NCBI GenBank assembly: GCA_964593455.1
Contig: CAZQHK010000055.1
Coordinates: 1-23,507, forward strand
DNA length: 23,507 nt
From: CAZQHK01 sp964593455
GTDB taxonomy: Bacteria; Muiribacteriota; CAYSPT01
Direction: 5' to 3'
Position numbers and translations under genes: made by a program. The notes under the pieces are model-generated. The model was not told the origin of the DNA, ran no database searches, and worked only from the letters and a program-made list of their open reading frames with translations. Shown here in pieces: positions 7,644 through 16,276 of the stretch (its first letter is position 1; every line of letters starts with the position of its first letter).

Positions 7644-9524
7644 CTATCTGCCGCGATACGGTTCGATTGCGTTCATAAATTCGTCTCCGGGATCAACCTC
7701 AAGTTCGAGCGCTCTGTCGGCGTGAATGATGGCCAGGTCGAATTGACCTTCGTGATAATAGCTGATGGCAATGTTTTTATGGGCCGACCCATGCTCCGGC
7801 TTTAGGTCGATTGTTTTTTTGTAGAGCGGAATGGCTTCTTTCCGGTTGTCCAGTTTGTAATACGTGTTCCCGAAGTTATAGTACGCCTCGGTATACTTGG
7901 GATTAGACTCGATCGCTTTACGGTAGAAAGGAATGGCTTCCTCCAACCGGCCGGTGTCGAAAAAAGCGTTGCCACAGTTGTAGTACGCTTGAGTGAACCG
8001 GGGATTGATCTCGATCGCTTTACGGTAGAAGTTGATGGCGTCATCGATCCTTTCCCGGCTGCTGTAAGCCAGTCCGAGATTATAGTGTGCCCGGTCGTTG
8101 TGCGGGGCCTTGGAGATAACATCCTGCCAGAGTACAGTGTCGTCCCGCCAGATGCTGTTTCGAGCAAACGTAGCGGTCCCGAAAGCCAAAACGAGGCAGA
8201 AGCAAATAATGAAAAAGGTAGAAATCTTCCTGAACCAGATGGAGACGACATAAGGGATTATCAGGGCAAATCCGAACAGGGGCAGGTAAACGCGGTGCTC
8301 GAACATAGCATCAGATATAGGAATAATGCTCGATTCGACCGACAGGGCGATGAAGAACCAGGCAATGCCGAAGGTCACCGCGGGATGCTTTTTCCTGAGC
8401 ATAACGCCGGCCGCAGCCACCGCGGTCAGGAACAGAAAAGCCAGGGGTGTCAAACCGTCAAGAAATCCCTTTTTGAATGGATACTTGTAATCGAGGTTCT
8501 GTCCGACCGGCATAAAGAGCAGCCGGATGTAGCGTGTAACGACATTGAACTGGGTGCAGAGATACTGCCACGTGCCGACTTTTTTGGTTTCCCGCATGAG
8601 GTCCGATACGTCTTCGAGCAATGATTCGTTGCTCCCGGCTTGATCAAAGAAGCCGAAAACGAACAGAATGAAAATCACCCACAGCACCGACATCAATGAA
8701 ATCCACAGAAATTTCTTCCTGGGTTTGAAAAATGGCCGGAAGCACAGGACCTCGATCAGGATAATTATTCCGGGAAGGCTGGCAGTGTTTTCCTTGCACA
8801 ATACCGCCAGCACACCGCTAACAACGGCAGCGAGATATAAAAGTGCTATTTGATAAACTGAAGCCTGGTTCTGATGCGTATTTGAATCGTGTGCCCCCAC
8901 CGCCGCCCTCGTGTGTTGGGAGATCCGGGCCCGTAGATAGAACAATGCCGACGACAGGTAGAACAAGGCCGCCATGGAAGCATAACGCTGGACAATATAT
9001 GTCACCGCCTGTGTCTGCAACGGATGAGCCACAAACAGAAGCGCAGAGAAAAGAGCCAAGATTGCCCCCATTCCCCCACGAGAGCCATCCGCCCGCTTAG
9101 CAGAGTCATTGACCGGCGAATCCACCTTTTTGCCCCGACGCTTCTTCTTTTTCCTGGAGGAACATATCTCCGCAAAAGGCAGGGGCAGCACCTGATACAA
9201 CGACAGGACCAGGAAATACACGATAATTCCGCTGAGCAGATGTATGCTGATGTTCACGAGATGATATCCGGTAATATCAGTACCGCCAAGCCAATGGTTG
9301 AGAGCGAAGGTGAACCTGACCGGCTGACGCCGGGCAAGCATTATGTCAAATGACAGAAACGGTTTAAGATAACGCAATGTTTCATTGTCCTTGATTTCCC
9401 GTATCCCGTCAAAAACAAAGGGAACATGCAGGGTATGGCAGTAAAGAAGAACACCCAACATAACTATCAGCGCAATGGCCGTCCGACGTTTTGCCAGGTG
9501 TTGTGATAGCCGTGTGTAATCCAT
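7644..9524 (-). CDS. Gene D: shortest TMTC-like paralogue, 4 TPRs, altered acidic motif
   Basis: The protein has 626 aa. TM1 is followed by VPFVFDGIREI, so the second acid of the DD pair is glycine (D39-G40). The other family motifs are intact: LTFALNH-type RFTFALNHWLGG, GYHLVNISIH, HPLQTQAVTYIVQR, CKENTASLPG, QNLDYKYPFKKGFLDG and FEHRVYLPLFGF. The TM2-TM3 loop holds a strongly basic KKKKRRGKK patch, which indicates a cytoplasmic side. Only four TPRs (about 476-611) are present, followed by EFMNAIEPYRGR. VYFL..SLYQ after TM2 is shared with gene H, so D and H look like closer relatives. It starts 6 nt after the stop of gene E and is probably translationally coupled. The changed motif makes catalysis less certain than in the DD paralogues. 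Confidence 0.87.
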   Translation of the reverse strand: MDYTRLSQHLAKRRTAIALIVMLGVLLYCHTLHVPFVFDGIREIKDNETLRYLKPFLSFDIMLARRQPVRFTFALNHWLGGTDITGYHLVNISIHLLSGIIVYFLVLSLYQVLPLPFAEICSSRKKKKRRGKKVDSPVNDSAKRADGSRGGMGAILALFSALLFVAHPLQTQAVTYIVQRYASMAALFYLSSALFYLRARISQHTRAAVGAHDSNTHQNQASVYQIALLYLAAVVSGVLAVLCKENTASLPGIIILIEVLCFRPFFKPRKKFLWISLMSVLWVIFILFVFGFFDQAGSNESLLEDVSDLMRETKKVGTWQYLCTQFNVVTRYIRLLFMPVGQNLDYKYPFKKGFLDGLTPLAFLFLTAVAAAGVMLRKKHPAVTFGIAWFFIALSVESSIIPISDAMFEHRVYLPLFGFALIIPYVVSIWFRKISTFFIICFCLVLAFGTATFARNSIWRDDTVLWQDVISKAPHNDRAHYNLGLAYSSRERIDDAINFYRKAIEINPRFTQAYYNCGNAFFDTGRLEEAIPFYRKAIESNPKYTEAYYNFGNTYYKLDNRKEAIPLYKKTIDLKPEHGSAHKNIAISYYHEGQFDLAIIHADRALELEVDPGDEFMNAIEPYRGR

Positions 9525-9530
9525 CGTCCT

Positions 9531-11504
9531 TTACCGGTGTTCTTTCAGGGTCTTTATGAAATCGGGCGGTATATCCATACCCAGATCCAGTGCTTTTTTA
9601 CAATGCTTCATAGCCTGTTCGTGCTTATTTTCGTGAAACAAGGCTATAGCCAGGTTTTTATGGGCTGATGCGTGCCGTGGGTTGAGTTCGATTGCCTGTT
9701 CGTATAACAAAATCGCCTCAGCGTAGCGGTCGGATTTAAAATAGGCATTGCCGCAATTGTAGCGGGCCCCGTCGTTTTCAGGAAGGAGCTTCATCATTCT
9801 GCGGAACACCTCGATGGCTTTGTCGTAGTCTCCGGTCTCGCAGCAGGCGTTCCCCCATTTCACCAGTACTTTTGCCAGGTTGTTGAAGGCATCGCTATTG
9901 CTGGGATCCAGGCTGACCGCCTTCTGAAAAGCCTTGGCCGCCTGCTCGTACATGCCCTGTGAGTAGAGGTAAATCCCCAGATTATTGTACGCATCGCCGT
10001 AGTCCGGCTGCAAACGGATGGCTTTCTCATATAATGTCTGGACCTCACCTTTGCGGCCGCTCTGGTCCAGGGCGGCACCCAGATTGTTCATGGCTTCGGC
10101 ATAGTCCGGGTTGAGCGCGAGGGCATTTCTATAGGACAGTATGGCTTCTTCGATATTTCCCCGCTTGAACAGGGCCAGCCCCTGATTGTAATGGCCTCTC
10201 GAATTGTGCGGGCTTTTACGCACCACGTCGGACCACAGAGTAAGATCGTCCTTCCATACCTTGTTCCTGACGTGGGCGGTCGCTCCCAGGGCTACCAGAA
10301 GACAAATACATATGGGGAGCAGACGATACGGTTTGTTCGGGGAGATAGAGAACAGCAGGTAGGAGGCGATGAGTACGAACCCGAACATCGGCAGGTATAA
10401 CCGGTGTTCGTACATGGCGTCTTTAATGGGGATGATGCTCGATTCCACCGATAGCGCGATGAAAAACCACAGTATCCCGTAGGTGATGATTGGTTGTTTT
10501 TTCCGCAGCCAGACTCCGGTTCCCAGTACACCCGCCAGGAAGAGGAAGGCCAACGGTGTCAGCCCGTCGAAAAAGCCGTCTTTGAAAAGGTAGAGGTAAT
10601 CGAGGTTTTGTTTGACGGGCAGGAACAACAGTCGGATATAAATACTGACTACCGAAAACTGCGTGCAAAGATACTGCCAACGGCCGATCCGGTGTGTCTC
10701 CTGCGTCAGGCGTAAGGTATTCCCAACAAGTGTGCCGCCGGTTGCCGCTGAATGGAAAGCTCCTAGAGAAAAAAGGATGAATGCAATCCAGAGAACCACT
10801 CCAGCGACGAACCATGGTAATTTTCTCTTCCAGGCACGCCAGGAGTTTTCAAACAACATGTATTCTATTGCCATGATGACGAACGGCAGGCTGGCGGCGT
10901 TCTGCTTGCTCAGCATGGCGCAGACGGCGCACAAAACGGTCAAGGTTGGGTATAGTATGCGCCGGTGGTTTGGAGTTGCCATCCGGGACCGATAGCAGTC
11001 CCTGGCCTTGATGTAAAACAGCACGGCGGTCAGGTAGAATAGGGCAGCCATGGAAGCAGCGCGTTGTATGATATAGGTCACTGCCTGGGTCTGGACCGGG
11101 TGGGCGGTGAACACCAGCGAAGCGAACAGGGCCGATAAGGCGGCGGTCATCTGATGGAAACGGGTAAGTTTGCTGAGAAGCAGGTAGGAGAGGAGAAAAA
11201 CCAGCCATCCGTTGATACTATGAATCAGCATATTTAGCACGTGATAACCGAAGACGTCATAGGCACCAAAATAATAGTTCAAAACAAGGGTCAGGTTAAC
11301 GAGGAATCTGCCTTTGAATAGTTCGCTCAACGAGCCAAAGTTGCCGAGGGATCTCAACTGTGTGTTTCTCAGTATGGAGTATTCGTCATCATAAACAAAT
11401 GGATACTCGAGGGTAACCCAATAGACAGCCAGGGTAGTGATGGCAACCAGCAACAGGGCGGCTGCCGACATTGCCCCGCGGTTCATTTCTTTTCTTTGAT
11501 TCAC
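9531..11504 (-). CDS. Gene E: TMTC-like polytopic membrane protein with 6 TPRs, one irregular
   Basis: The protein has 657 aa from a GTG at 11504, and an in-frame ATG at 11486 is the alternative start. An AGGAG embedded in the last codons of gene F lies about 13 nt before the GTG. D39-D40 occurs in YPFVYDDEYSI. Motifs are LTLVLNYYFG, GYHVLNMLIH, HPVQTQAVTYIIQR, SKQNAASLP, QNLDYLYLFKDGFFDG and YEHRLYLPMFGF. The TPR region is about 434-644. The fourth repeat is 41 residues instead of 34, with about 7 extra residues (near NACCETG) between its two helices. The C-terminus is FIKTLKEHR rather than the EPYR or KPYR of its siblings. Confidence 0.86.
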   Translation of the reverse strand: MNQRKEMNRGAMSAAALLLVAITTLAVYWVTLEYPFVYDDEYSILRNTQLRSLGNFGSLSELFKGRFLVNLTLVLNYYFGAYDVFGYHVLNMLIHSINGWLVFLLSYLLLSKLTRFHQMTAALSALFASLVFTAHPVQTQAVTYIIQRAASMAALFYLTAVLFYIKARDCYRSRMATPNHRRILYPTLTVLCAVCAMLSKQNAASLPFVIMAIEYMLFENSWRAWKRKLPWFVAGVVLWIAFILFSLGAFHSAATGGTLVGNTLRLTQETHRIGRWQYLCTQFSVVSIYIRLLFLPVKQNLDYLYLFKDGFFDGLTPLAFLFLAGVLGTGVWLRKKQPIITYGILWFFIALSVESSIIPIKDAMYEHRLYLPMFGFVLIASYLLFSISPNKPYRLLPICICLLVALGATAHVRNKVWKDDLTLWSDVVRKSPHNSRGHYNQGLALFKRGNIEEAILSYRNALALNPDYAEAMNNLGAALDQSGRKGEVQTLYEKAIRLQPDYGDAYNNLGIYLYSQGMYEQAAKAFQKAVSLDPSNSDAFNNLAKVLVKWGNACCETGDYDKAIEVFRRMMKLLPENDGARYNCGNAYFKSDRYAEAILLYEQAIELNPRHASAHKNLAIALFHENKHEQAMKHCKKALDLGMDIPPDFIKTLKEHR

Positions 11505-11513
11505 GTGTTGAAA

Positions 11514-13520
11514 TTATCTCCTGTACGGTTTTAGTGCTTCGAGAAATTCGGGTGACATAACGGCTCCCAACTCCAGTGCCCGGTCACAGTGCTTCACGGC
11601 CAGATCATACAATTTTTCATTGAAGGCCGTTATGGCCAGATTCTTGTGGGCCGAAAGATGATCCGGGTCCTGCGCTATCGTCTTTTCGTACAACGGAATT
11701 GCTTCGGTCTTCCGGCCCAGTTTGAAAAAGCTGTTGGCCAAATTGAAATAGGCCTCGGTGTAGGAGGGATTAACTTCAATTGCCTTGTGATAGAGGGGGA
11801 TGGATTCTTCCAGTTGTCCGGAATCGGCGCAGGCGTTACCCTGGTTGTACCAGCTATCGGCAAATGTGGGATCGATCTCGATCGCCCGGCGGTAGAGGCT
11901 TACCGCTTCTTCTGTTCTCCCCATTGTTGCCAGGACGCTTCCCAGGTTATTTATGATCTTCACATATTCCGGATTGACCTCCAGGCCCCGGCGGTATACG
12001 GTGACGGCATCCTCGTTCCGGTCTGCATCAACCAGGGTTTTACCCAGGTTGAGGTAGGATCTGATGTACCGCGGATTGAGAGTGAGTGCCTCCTGGTAGG
12101 CGGTGACGGCCTGCTCGTGTTTACCCTGTTTTCCGAGGGCTTCACCCAGGTTGTAAAACGCCCTGAAATTGTGGGGGGCCTTGGCGGCACAGTCGGCCCA
12201 CAATACCGCGTCATCCGTCCAGATCCCATTCCTGAGATACGTGCCCGTTCCCAGCCCAGCCACCACCAGTACCATGATGATCAGAGCCGTCTTCTGCCGC
12301 GGGGAGAGCAGGCTGAATACAATGTACGGAAGGCACAGGGCGAAGCCGAACATGGGCAGGTAGAGCCGGTGCTCGAAGGCTGCGTCACTGATGGGGATGA
12401 TGCTGGATTCAATGGACAGGGTGAGGAAGAACCAGAGAACGGACAGGGTCATAACAGGGTGCTTCCGGCTGGCCCACACGCCGGTCGAGATTATCCCCCC
12501 CAGGAAAGCCAGCGCCAAAGGGGTCAGACCGTCGAAAAAGCCTTTCTTGAAAAAATAGAGATAGTCTAACTTCTGACCGATAGGCAGGAAAAGCAGCCGG
12601 ATGTAGATGGTGATTACGTTGAACTGCGTATAGAGATATCGCCAGCGTTCGACATGTTTCGTCTCGGCAGTCTTGGCGGTGACGTCTTCCAGGAAGTTTT
12701 CGGGCAACCCGCCTCCTCTGTAAACGTCGTATACGAAGAGGACATAAAGTCCCCATAGCAAAAACATAATGGTGAAAACGGGCAGCTTCCGTTTCCAACA
12801 GCGCCACGACCGTTCGAAGCAGAGATACTCCGTCAGCAATAGTGCCGCCGGCAGCGTGGCTGCGTTCCCCTTGCACACGATGGCAAGCGCTGCGCTCAGA
12901 ATGGAGAAGAGGTACCAGGACCACGATACCAGCCTGCTCCCTGCCGCTCCCTCTGGATGGGACCTGGAGGAAATCCTCCCTCTCAGGTAGAACAGCACCG
13001 CACCCAGGTAGAACAGGGCGGCCATGGAAGCTATCCGCTGGATCGTATAGGTCACGGCCTGGGTCTGGAGGGGATGGGCCACGAAGACCAGGGCCGCGAA
13101 CAGGGCCGGCAGGGAGGCTGATTGGCCCGGAGATACACGTCTCCCATGTGATTTTATTCCCCAATTGGATGATAACGGCAGGAGCAGGCCAAACAGCGTT
13201 CGGGCCAGGAAGTAGACGATGATGCCGTTCACTATGTGGATCAGCACATTGAATAAATGGTATCCGAAGACGTCGAGTCCCCCCAGCCGGTAGTTAAGCG
13301 CCAGCGACAGAGTAGGAAGGTACCGCGGGCTCAGTTGATCGAGTATCGAGGTAAAATAGTAATTATTTTTGATGTGCTCTTCATCAACGATGCGGGGAAT
13401 ATCGTCAAAAACGAAGGGAGCGTTGTAAATATTACTGTAGATGGCGACGGCCAGGGTGGAGATCATTGCGGTCACCACCCACGGGTTCAGTAACAGTTTT
13501 TTCAGACTTCTGCTCGTCAT
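11514..13520 (-). CDS. Gene F: TMTC-like polytopic membrane protein with 6 TPRs
   Basis: The protein has 668 aa. Its ATG overlaps the TGA of gene G (ATGA), so its translation is probably coupled to G. TM1 is followed by D39-D40 in APFVFDDIPRI. Motifs are LSLALNYRLGG, GYHLFNVLIH, HPLQTQAVTYTIQR, CKGNAATLPA, QKLDYLYFFKKGFFDG and FEHRLYLPMFGF. KGN replaces KEN, as in gene G. Six TPRs run from about 451 to 654, with tail EFLEALKPYRR. The last TPR and tail are almost identical to those of gene G at both protein and DNA level, although the preceding repeats differ clearly. This points to local gene conversion or a shared duplicated 3' end. Confidence 0.87.
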   Translation of the reverse strand: MTSRSLKKLLLNPWVVTAMISTLAVAIYSNIYNAPFVFDDIPRIVDEEHIKNNYYFTSILDQLSPRYLPTLSLALNYRLGGLDVFGYHLFNVLIHIVNGIIVYFLARTLFGLLLPLSSNWGIKSHGRRVSPGQSASLPALFAALVFVAHPLQTQAVTYTIQRIASMAALFYLGAVLFYLRGRISSRSHPEGAAGSRLVSWSWYLFSILSAALAIVCKGNAATLPAALLLTEYLCFERSWRCWKRKLPVFTIMFLLWGLYVLFVYDVYRGGGLPENFLEDVTAKTAETKHVERWRYLYTQFNVITIYIRLLFLPIGQKLDYLYFFKKGFFDGLTPLALAFLGGIISTGVWASRKHPVMTLSVLWFFLTLSIESSIIPISDAAFEHRLYLPMFGFALCLPYIVFSLLSPRQKTALIIMVLVVAGLGTGTYLRNGIWTDDAVLWADCAAKAPHNFRAFYNLGEALGKQGKHEQAVTAYQEALTLNPRYIRSYLNLGKTLVDADRNEDAVTVYRRGLEVNPEYVKIINNLGSVLATMGRTEEAVSLYRRAIEIDPTFADSWYNQGNACADSGQLEESIPLYHKAIEVNPSYTEAYFNLANSFFKLGRKTEAIPLYEKTIAQDPDHLSAHKNLAITAFNEKLYDLAVKHCDRALELGAVMSPEFLEALKPYRR
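11525..11672 (-). repeat. 3'-end direct repeat copy 1 (gene F)
   Basis: This stretch covers the last TPR and tail of gene F. It aligns without gaps to 13546-13693 in gene G, including a 34-base identical block (11542-11575). I counted about 17 mismatches over roughly the first 140 bases. Similarity falls off sharply further into both genes. Confidence 0.75.
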
Positions 13521-16195
13521 TGCTCCGGTCGTTCCTGGTTTCGGTAAGGTTTCAATGCTTCCAGAAATTCGGGTGACATAACGGCTCCCAACTCCAAAGC
13601 CCGGTCACAATGCTTTATAGCCAGATCGTACAGTTTTTCATTGAAAGCCGTTATGGCCAGGTTCTTGTGGGCCGAAACATGGTCCGGCTTGATTTCCAAT
13701 GTCTTTTGATAAAGCGGCAGGGCTTTGACCGTCTTTCCCAATATATAGTGGGTATTGGCGCAGTTATAATACGCCTCGGCATGGTCCGGGTTGAATTCCG
13801 TGGCCTTCGTAAAAAGATTGATCGCCCGACTGTAATTGCGTATTTTGAACTGGAGATTGCCGAATTTAAAGTGCAGGGCGGCGCTCTCCGGTAGAATTTT
13901 GATCGCTTTCCGGTAGTATGTCGCGGCCTCGTTCATGTCGTCGGTGTCGTAAGCAATATCTCCCAGGAGGGTGAGCGACTTGAGGTCTTCCGGGTTGATT
14001 TCCAGTACCTCCTGCAGCGCTGCCTGCGCTTCGGTTGTATTTCCCTGATCACGGTATATCAAAGCCAAGTTGAAATACGCGTCACGGTATTCAGGTGCCA
14101 GTTCAGTGACCTTTGTAAAGGCAGCGATTGCTTCCGCGGTCTCTTTGTTGGCGCAACACGCTATGCCAAGATTGTTCCAGGCATCGGTAAAATCGGGACT
14201 GGCGCGGACGGCCTCCCGGTACGCCTCAATCGCTTCACCGATACGGCCTGTGGAATAATAAGCAATACCGAGATTATTGTAGGCATCCTTCAAACCGGGC
14301 TTGAGCTTGATGGCCTGTTGGTAATGCGGGATAGACCGGGCCATATCACCCCGCTCGGCCAGGAGGCTGGCGAGATTGAAATGGCTGTCTGCAAACTCAG
14401 GGTCCAGGGCCAACGCTTTCTCGAAATGCGCTGCCGCCTCATCGTAACGTCCCTGTGACTTGCGAATGAAACCGAGGTTGTTGTAGGCGGTCGCGTTGTC
14501 GGGGTTACTCCCGGTAACCTGCTCAAAACAGGTGATGGCTTCTTCTATCCTTTCCTGGTTCAGATAGACCGCTCCCAGCCGGTTCAAGGCATCGGTATTC
14601 AGCGGATTTGTTCCGATCGCCTGTTCAAGATAACCGGCCGCTTCGGCCAGCCTGCCGGTATCATGATGAATTGCGCCCAGGTTGAAGCACGCCCGGTCAT
14701 TGGCGGGGTCGAGCTCGATCGCTTTCTCCAGGTGCGTGACGGCCTTGTTACGGTTCCCGGCCTTATTGTAGGCGGCGCCGAGATTGTTGTGAGCCTGAGC
14801 ATAATTCGGCAGCAAGGATATGGCTTTTTCATAAGAAGCTATCGCCTCAGGCACATCGTCCCCGTTGAATTGTGCCAGTCCGAGATTGTAATGTGCCCGT
14901 GGATTGTGTGGACTTTTACTGACGACGTCCGACCAGATCGTCAATTTATCACGCCACACCATGTTTCTGAAATAGGTGGCTGTTCCCAGGCTGATGACGA
15001 TAACGAGCAGTATCGCGGTGGCGGTCTTGAAACGGGGAGCGAGAACGGCCGTCACCACGTATGAAATTGCCAGGGCAAAGGCCGGCATGGCCAGGTAGAG
15101 GCGATGCTCGAACAGGGCATCTCTGATCGGTATGATACTCGATTCCACCGAAAGCGTGATAAAGAACCAGAATATCGAGAAGGTGATGACCGGTGCCCGT
15201 CGGCGGACGCGAAAACCGATGAAAGCCAGGATGAAAAGGAAGAAAGCCGCCAGGGGAGTGGCTCCATCGAAAAATCCTGCCTTGAAGGGGTATACATAAT
15301 CAAGATTCTGTCTGACAGGCAAAATAAGCAAACGAAGATAAATTACCAGGACGTTCAGTTGGGTATAGAAATAGTTATCCCGGCTGATCAGCTCCGTTTC
15401 TTTCATTTCGGAGGAGACATCTTCCAGCAAGTTGCCGGAAACGGTGCCCCGACCTATCACTCCGACGACAAATAAAACAAATAAAAGCCAACAGGCAAAT
15501 GAAAGAGCAAACCATGGCAGCTTCTTTTTCCACCGGATCCAGCTGCGATCGAAGCACAGATATTCAACCAGTACAATTACGCCCGGCAAGCTGGCGGTGT
15601 TACCTTTGGCCATGAAAGCGAGCATTCCGCTCACGATGGCCAAAACCAGGTAAATGGTTGAGCTGGCGCCCGTTCCCTTTTCCCGCAAACAAAATCTGAA
15701 TTTGAGATACAGTATGACGGTGGCCAGGTAAAAAATGGCGGCCATGGAAGCATAACGCTGGGCTACATAAGTCACTGCCTGTGTCTGTATTGGATGCATA
15801 ACAAATATCAGCGCAGCGAATAAAGCTGCAACGGAAAGTGCATTTCTGGGTAATTTTGTCAACGTGTTCAACAGCAGTCGTGCGAGGATGTACATCAAAA
15901 ATCCATTGATGATGTGAATGATGATATTGACAAGGTGATAACCGAATACGTCAAGGCCATGTACATGACGATTGAGAGCAAAAGTTAAATCGACAATTGC
16001 CCGCGGTTCGTGGATAGCCGCAAAGGAAAAATAATATGAGGGCTCTTTTATCTCTTCACCCTGCATAAGCATTCTATCCGTATCAAATACGAATGGACAG
16101 TGAAAACTGTTGCTGTATGCGGCAAAAGCCGCAATAATAATGGACAGAGGAACCACCAGGATGAAAAGTAATTTTATAGATTTTTCCGATTTCAT
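13517..16195 (-). CDS. Gene G: longest TMTC-like paralogue, 13 TPRs, two altered motifs
   Basis: The protein has 892 aa from the ATG at 16195. A TTG at 16234 would add 13 residues but coincides with a promoter-like -35 element, and the shorter form places the acidic motif where the siblings have it. The motif reads CPFVFDTDRML (D38-T39-D40), so the adjacent DD pair is split. The conserved LYLPxFxF is LYLAMPAF. Other motifs are LTFALNRHVHG, GYHLVNIIIH, HPIQTQAVTYVAQR, AKGNTASLPG and QNLDYVYPFKAGFFDG. Thirteen regular TPRs (about 431-872) make the longest arm in the array, followed by EFLEALKPYR and a unique polar tail NQERPEQ. No good ribosome binding site is visible. It could be a non-catalytic or altered-specificity family member. 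Confidence 0.85.
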   Translation of the reverse strand: MKSEKSIKLLFILVVPLSIIIAAFAAYSNSFHCPFVFDTDRMLMQGEEIKEPSYYFSFAAIHEPRAIVDLTFALNRHVHGLDVFGYHLVNIIIHIINGFLMYILARLLLNTLTKLPRNALSVAALFAALIFVMHPIQTQAVTYVAQRYASMAAIFYLATVILYLKFRFCLREKGTGASSTIYLVLAIVSGMLAFMAKGNTASLPGVIVLVEYLCFDRSWIRWKKKLPWFALSFACWLLFVLFVVGVIGRGTVSGNLLEDVSSEMKETELISRDNYFYTQLNVLVIYLRLLILPVRQNLDYVYPFKAGFFDGATPLAAFFLFILAFIGFRVRRRAPVITFSIFWFFITLSVESSIIPIRDALFEHRLYLAMPAFALAISYVVTAVLAPRFKTATAILLVIVISLGTATYFRNMVWRDKLTIWSDVVSKSPHNPRAHYNLGLAQFNGDDVPEAIASYEKAISLLPNYAQAHNNLGAAYNKAGNRNKAVTHLEKAIELDPANDRACFNLGAIHHDTGRLAEAAGYLEQAIGTNPLNTDALNRLGAVYLNQERIEEAITCFEQVTGSNPDNATAYNNLGFIRKSQGRYDEAAAHFEKALALDPEFADSHFNLASLLAERGDMARSIPHYQQAIKLKPGLKDAYNNLGIAYYSTGRIGEAIEAYREAVRASPDFTDAWNNLGIACCANKETAEAIAAFTKVTELAPEYRDAYFNLALIYRDQGNTTEAQAALQEVLEINPEDLKSLTLLGDIAYDTDDMNEAATYYRKAIKILPESAALHFKFGNLQFKIRNYSRAINLFTKATEFNPDHAEAYYNCANTHYILGKTVKALPLYQKTLEIKPDHVSAHKNLAITAFNEKLYDLAIKHCDRALELGAVMSPEFLEALKPYRNQERPEQ
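13546..13693 (-). repeat. 3'-end direct repeat copy 2 (gene G)
   Basis: This is the partner of 11525-11672, covering the last TPR and tail of gene G. The 34-base identical block is at 13563-13596. Confidence 0.75.
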
Positions 16196-16204
16196 GGCGC
16201 AGTA

Positions 16205-16234
16205 ATTATATCGTACAGCGGGTAAAATCGTCAA
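16205..16234 (-). promoter_or_regulatory. Candidate sigma70-type internal promoter before gene G
   Basis: On the minus strand TTGACG (16234-16229) and TATAAT (16210-16205) are separated by 18 nt, which is 5/6 and 6/6 to consensus. It lies in the 81-nt H-G spacer, the largest in the array. Transcription would start only a few bases before the ATG at 16195, giving an almost leaderless message. Activity is not shown by sequence. Confidence 0.5.
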
Positions 16235-16276
16235 AACAGGATACTTAACGGACCGCCTGAGGCTCCCGGAGCTTCA

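Noticed and set aside
11589..12569. A 326-codon plus-strand open frame opposite gene F, and similar frames opposite the other array genes
   Set aside because: They mirror the TPR periodicity of the real minus-strand genes and show repeated low-complexity G/V/D patterns with no family signature.
16196..16234. TTG at 16234 as the start of gene G
   Set aside because: It lacks a ribosome binding site, overlaps a strong promoter-like element, and gives an N-terminus longer before the acidic motif than that of most siblings. It is not fully excluded.
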